Made by a program: the position numbers and the translations under genes
Notes under the pieces: generated by a model
What the model was told of the DNA's origin: nothing
Database searches by the model: none
What the model saw: only the letters and a program-made list of their open reading frames with translations
Origin: NAT127 sp041655035
GTDB lineage: Bacteria; Pseudomonadota; Gammaproteobacteria; Pseudomonadales; Porticoccaceae
DNA: 8,248 nucleotides
Direction of reading: 5' to 3'
Assembly: GCA_041655035.1 (NCBI GenBank)
Contig: JBAZCN010000140.1
Coordinates: 1 to 8,248, forward strand
Shown: one piece after another, positions 5,229 through 8,248 of the stretch
Numbering within the stretch: the stretch's first letter is position 1
Layout of the letters: every line of letters starts with the position of its first letter

Positions 5229-6275
5229 TCATCGATGCCCGGGAACCTGCCAGCCGCCATCGACCCGGCATGCCAGCAGCTCCGCCTCCAGATGGCTCCA
5301 GCTTTCGGCACGGTCGCCGATCACTTCGATGCGACTGTCAAACGCATCGTCCACAGCCATCGAGGTCAACACGCCATCGGCCAGATTGAAGGCCATCACG
5401 CCTTCGTCGGTGATGAACACCGCCTTGAGGCGCAGGGCGTCGATACCCTGGAGCAGAGTCGACAGCCGCCGGCAACTGAAAGAAAAGCGCGGCTCGAACA
5501 GCCAGCCACTGCTCACCAAACCTTCGCCGGCATTGTCGATCCGCAGGTAGCCGCTTTCCGGCAGCGGATGCGCTCCCGGCCCCTGCCAGGCGCTCGCATT
5601 CTGCGCACCCTCGCCAGGGTAATGATGATGGTGCGAATGGCCACTCCGTTGCCGGCTGCGGCGATCCAGCCACTCCGGTGACAACGCGCCCTGCGTTACC
5701 GCTTCGAGAGGCCGGTCGCCAAGCCCCGCTCCGGCCAGATAGTCGGTGAGCCGGGCCAGGTCGCCCGCCCGGTAGAGATCCGCCTTGCTGGCCACGATCA
5801 GGTCGGCGACGGCCAGTTGCTGGTTGAAAACCTCATGGCCGGTGTAGCGGCTGTCGGCGATGTTGCGGGCGTCGACCAGGGTCAGGGTGGCGCGCAGATC
5901 GATGACATCGCGGTAATGACCGGCATTCAGGGTAGCGATCACTTCCTGGGGGTGGCCGAGCCCGGTGGGTTCGATCAGCAGGCGCTCGGGTCCCGCCCGG
6001 CCGATCAACTGGTTGAGCGCGATCTGCATCGGCAGGCCGGACGCACAGCACATGCACCCGCCCGGCACCTCCCGGATCACCACCCCGGCATCCCCCCCGG
6101 TCGCGGCGGTCATCAGGCTGCCGTCGATACCCACCTCGCCAAATTCATTGACCAGTACCGCCCAGCGCTGGCCTGTCGGCCGGGCCGCCAGCAGGGACAG
6201 GATCGCGGTGGTTTTACCGGCACCGAGAAATCCGGTAATGACATTGGTGGCTACGGGCCCCGGGCTACTGCTCAT
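5229..6275 (-). CDS. COG0523 (CobW/YjiA-like) G3E-family GTPase, putative metal chaperone
   Basis: A 348-residue P-loop GTPase of the G3E COG0523 group, whose members deliver or traffic metals such as zinc or cobalt. In order: Walker A GFLGAGKT (15-22), NEFGEVGID (43-51), the metal-binding CxCC motif as CMCC (74-77), EPTGLGHP (102-109), and SKAD (163-166) in place of the guanine-specifying NKxD. A His-rich segment, HSHHHH (213-218), links the GTPase domain to a CobW C-terminal domain (about 240-345, with SSGWLFEPRF). No signal peptide; cytoplasmic. Two ATGs compete: 6273-6275 (chosen; GAG about 10 bases upstream) and 6282-6284, which adds MQT but has a GAG directly abutting. The frame stays open to about 6506, but that upstream part has no family resemblance. 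No cobalamin-synthesis genes are nearby, so a cobalamin role is unsupported; zinc handling is the commoner role for His-rich members. Confidence 0.9.
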   Translation of the reverse strand: MSSSPGPVATNVITGFLGAGKTTAILSLLAARPTGQRWAVLVNEFGEVGIDGSLMTAATGGDAGVVIREVPGGCMCCASGLPMQIALNQLIGRAGPERLLIEPTGLGHPQEVIATLNAGHYRDVIDLRATLTLVDARNIADSRYTGHEVFNQQLAVADLIVASKADLYRAGDLARLTDYLAGAGLGDRPLEAVTQGALSPEWLDRRSRQRSGHSHHHHYPGEGAQNASAWQGPGAHPLPESGYLRIDNAGEGLVSSGWLFEPRFSFSCRRLSTLLQGIDALRLKAVFITDEGVMAFNLADGVLTSMAVDDAFDSRIEVIGDRAESWSHLEAELLACRVDGGWQVPGHR

Positions 6276-6339
6276 GGTTTGCATCTCAGGTCGCTGGCGA
6301 CAGGAAAAGAACGCGCCACCATGCCACCGAAAGGCATGC

Positions 6340-6357
6340 CTGGCAAGCCGTTGCCAG
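6340..6357 (-). repeat. Perfect inverted repeat upstream of the CobW-family gene
   Basis: CTGGCAA (6340-6346), GCCG, TTGCCAG (6351-6357) is a perfect 7-bp inverted repeat with a 4-base centre, about 65 bases before the GTPase start. It could be a repressor operator (the symmetry resembles LacI/GalR-type sites) or a leader hairpin. It does not look like a typical AT-rich Zur site. Confidence 0.4.
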
Positions 6358-6433
6358 CCCTTGACGAGGTGCCACCGGCCGGCAACCGGATGCGGATAAA
6401 TACTGCAACAGGTACCGTTTTGCCCACTGATCG

Positions 6434-6445
6434 TATAGACTACGC
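6434..6445 (+). promoter_or_regulatory. Candidate -10 and GC-rich discriminator of the tRNA-Arg promoter
   Basis: TATAGA (6434-6439) or the overlapping TAGACT (6436-6441) is followed by ACGCGCCC, the GC-rich discriminator pattern typical of stringently controlled stable-RNA promoters. It lies about 75 bases before the tRNA. No good -35 box is found at 16-18 bases, which limits confidence. Confidence 0.4.
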
Positions 6446-6514
6446 GCCCTGATCCGGCCAGACGGTCAGCCTCGCCGGCCGCCTGGGCCGCGAAAAAGAT
6501 GTACATCGTTCAAA

Positions 6515-6591
<77 letters not shown>

Positions 6592-6950
6592 ATCATGCCA
6601 GAGACACCCCCAGCACTCCCCCGGTCACGCGCAGATCCGACCCCACCGGTCCGGCACGCCAGCACCGTTGCGACTCGTCATAGGCACCGAGCCGCCCCAT
6701 CCGCCGCCGCATCGCCGACACCTCGACAGTCGACGCTGACCTTTAGTCAAAGGGAATTTTATAGAATCCCTGTATCTCCATTGCCTGTTTGGCTACCATG
6801 CCGCCGCCCCGACTGAATTTCCAGGTCACCGGGCGGACAGGGCCTCCTTCTTTGCACGCCTTGCGCTCCGACTGGCAGGACAAAAATATACACCTGCCCA
6901 GTTCGACACGGCCCTGCCCCAAACCTAATAGATCGCAACGAGAGAAAACA
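6592..6950. other. Leader region between tRNA-Arg and the TonB receptor gene
   Basis: A 359-bp stretch without a supportable gene. Nothing recognisable lies in 6592-6730. At 6736-6771 there is a promoter-like pair and an interrupted palindrome (listed separately). A second -10-like TATACA at 6887-6892 could give a shorter leader of about 50 bases, though no matching -35 is apparent. I see no conserved riboswitch core in the remaining leader. Confidence 0.55.
6736..6771 (+). promoter_or_regulatory. Candidate promoter with overlapping palindrome upstream of the TonB receptor
   Basis: CTGACC (6736-6741) is followed after 18 bases by TATAGA (6760-6765). An interrupted palindrome, AGGGA (6751-6755) and TCCCT (6767-6771) with partly symmetric AT-rich centre, spans the -10 box, and TGAC/GTCA (6737-6740 and 6745-6748) forms a smaller inverted repeat over the -35 side. 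An operator-blocked promoter is plausible; the regulator is unknown, and the site is not a good Fur box. Confidence 0.35.
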
Positions 6951-8248
6951 ATGAAAAATCCGAACAAGCGTCTACTTGCCAGCTTGATCCCCACCTTGGC
7001 TGCTACCGCCCTCGGTGTACCCGCATACGCCCAGACCAAGGCTCCATCGGCGGAGAGAATGATTGAAGAGGTGGTGGTCACCGCTCGCCGCAAAGAGGAA
7101 AGTGCCCAGCAAACACCGGTGGCGGTCACCGCGTTCGATACCGAGGGACTTTACCGACAGAACATCACCGAAATGAAAGACTTGATGACCGCGATGCCGG
7201 GGATCAACTTCACGTCTTCCGGTGGCGCCAACAATACTGTGTACAGTATTCGCGGCCGATCCCGCGGAGTGTTCGGCAACGCTCAGCCCGCCGTCGCCTC
7301 CTACGTCAACGAAGTGCCATTGAGCGCACAGGGTGCCAGCATTCCCAACTACGACATGGCCTCGATTCAGGTCTTGAAAGGCCCCCAGGGAACCCTGTTC
7401 GGCCGTAACAGCACCGCCGGCGCGGTGCTGGTGACCACCGCCCGCCCAGAGCATGAGTTCGGTGGTTTTATCACCGGCAAGGTAGGCGATTACGACGCCC
7501 GGGCTGTCGAAGGCGCGGTCAATATTCCCCTCGTCCAGGACAAGGTTGCCCTGCGCGTCGCCGGCCAGCTCGACAAACGTGACGGCTACACCAAGGATAT
7601 GATGCATCCCGGCAAAGGCGACCTCGACGAGCACGATCGCGACAGCCATCGCATATCACTGCTGGTGGAGCCCACCGCCAATTTCAGCAACCTGACGGTG
7701 TATGAGAAAAACAATTACGATGAGCGCGGGATCGGCATCATCCCCGTCGGCTACCAACCCGGCACCGGCACTATCAGCCAGGTTCCCTACTACAGTGGTG
7801 GTCCGTTTGATCCCACCGGCGTCGACGGTATCCCCAGCGGCTTCATCATCGACCCCAGCAGCCCGTTCGGCATAGCCCCCTGCGGGGGAGACCCGAGTTG
7901 CGACATCGGCGCAGTCATGGCGAGGCAGGATGCCGCCGGCATTCGCAAGGTGTGGCTGAATCAGCTCAATACCGCGGAAACGGAACTGACCTCATGGAGC
8001 AACACCACCACCTGGGATCTCGGCGCCGTCACCCTGAAAAACATCATCGGTTACCGCGAAGTCTACAGTGCTCCGGTCTCCGATATCGACGGCCTGCCCT
8101 TCCCCATGATCGATACATTCAACCCGGTATCGAACAAACAGTGGACCGAGGAATTCCAGGTGTCCGGCAGCGCGCTCGGCGGCGCGCTCGAGTACATTGG
8201 CGGCCTGTTCTGGCTCAAGTCGGAACCGGACGGCGACAACCAATTACT
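6951..8248 (+). CDS. TonB-dependent outer-membrane receptor, N-terminal part (cut by window edge)
   Basis: The frame is open from ATG 6951 to the right edge: 432 codons plus two bases, with no stop, while family members are usually 650-900 residues, so the end of the barrel is missing. Residues 1-27 are a Sec signal peptide ending AYA, cleaved before QTK. A TonB-box-like stretch IEEVVVTA (38-45) is followed by the plug domain (about 52-165), with PVAVTAF, YSIRGRS, VLKGPQGTLFGRNSTAGAV and VTTARP. The beta-barrel starts near residue 170. Cys311 and Cys317 (PCGGDPSCD) may form a disulfide in an extracellular loop. The protein would import a ligand using the TonB-ExbBD energy system; the ligand is unknown and siderophore or carbohydrate uptake cannot be assigned. 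The frame is also open upstream (an in-frame ATG at 6798), but the signal peptide and the GAGAG at 6940-6944 favour 6951. Confidence 0.93.
   Translation, partial: MKNPNKRLLASLIPTLAATALGVPAYAQTKAPSAERMIEEVVVTARRKEESAQQTPVAVTAFDTEGLYRQNITEMKDLMTAMPGINFTSSGGANNTVYSIRGRSRGVFGNAQPAVASYVNEVPLSAQGASIPNYDMASIQVLKGPQGTLFGRNSTAGAVLVTTARPEHEFGGFITGKVGDYDARAVEGAVNIPLVQDKVALRVAGQLDKRDGYTKDMMHPGKGDLDEHDRDSHRISLLVEPTANFSNLTVYEKNNYDERGIGIIPVGYQPGTGTISQVPYYSGGPFDPTGVDGIPSGFIIDPSSPFGIAPCGGDPSCDIGAVMARQDAAGIRKVWLNQLNTAETELTSWSNTTTWDLGAVTLKNIIGYREVYSAPVSDIDGLPFPMIDTFNPVSNKQWTEEFQVSGSALGGALEYIGGLFWLKSEPDGDNQL

Noticed and set aside
5817..6452. 211-codon plus-strand frame opposite the CobW-family gene
   Set aside because: The opposite strand carries the Walker A, CMCC and EPTG motifs in the correct order.
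6276..6506. N-terminal extension of the CobW-family protein by about 77 residues
   Set aside because: The extension has no GTPase-family resemblance, and the Walker A motif sits at the usual distance from the ATG at 6275. The inverted repeat also looks regulatory rather than coding.
6595..6816. 73-codon plus-strand frame between the tRNA and the TonB receptor
   Set aside because: Pro/Arg-rich low-complexity translation, no ribosome-binding site, and it overlaps the promoter-like region.
6772..6950. Cobalamin or other riboswitch in the TonB receptor leader
   Set aside because: I could not find a recognisable conserved core; proximity to a CobW-family gene alone is not evidence.
6972..7649. 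225-codon minus-strand frame opposite the TonB receptor
   Set aside because: The plus strand has a signal peptide, TonB box and plug motifs running through the same bases.

Overview
The window is GC-rich, densely coded bacterial chromosome. The combination of a BtuE-type glutathione peroxidase, a Tat-exported amidase, a tRNA-Arg(CCG) with genomically encoded CCA and a TonB-dependent receptor of the kind expanded in aquatic proteobacteria suggests a Gram-negative gammaproteobacterium, perhaps a marine one. That taxonomic placement is inference; no rRNA or marker gene is present.

Layout, left to right. On the minus strand, read from about 2415 down to 1: a Tat-signal amidase (895-2415), a thiol-dependent glutathione peroxidase (232-780), and the N-terminal part of a probable trypsin-like protein (1-200) cut by the window edge. 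The peroxidase and trypsin-like genes are only 31 bp apart and are likely co-transcribed. A weak terminator follows the amidase, and a stable hairpin lies over the peroxidase ribosome-binding site. From a 422-bp divergent intergenic region, a short-chain dehydrogenase/reductase (2838-3722) and a Dps ferritin-like protein (3955-4452) run on the plus strand, probably as separate units. A convergent terminator region (4453-4617) separates them from two minus-strand genes: a COG0523/CobW-family GTPase with a His-rich segment (5229-6275) and, downstream of it, a YbaK/EbsC-type aminoacyl-tRNA deacylase (4618-5103). A plus-strand tRNA-Arg(CCG) (6515-6591) follows, then a 359-bp leader region, then the first 432 codons of a TonB-dependent outer-membrane receptor (6951 to the right edge).

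Functionally this is mostly housekeeping and stress-related chromosome. The peroxidase and Dps both handle peroxide (Dps also iron), the GTPase probably handles a metal, the deacylase protects translation fidelity, and the receptor imports an unidentified ligand. I see no mobile element, CRISPR array, phage gene or defence cassette, and no convincing undescribed multigene system. The points most worth a second look are regulatory: the hairpin masking the peroxidase ribosome-binding site, the stacked hairpins between dps and the deacylase gene, the perfect inverted repeat ahead of the GTPase gene, and the palindrome-bearing leader of the TonB receptor.
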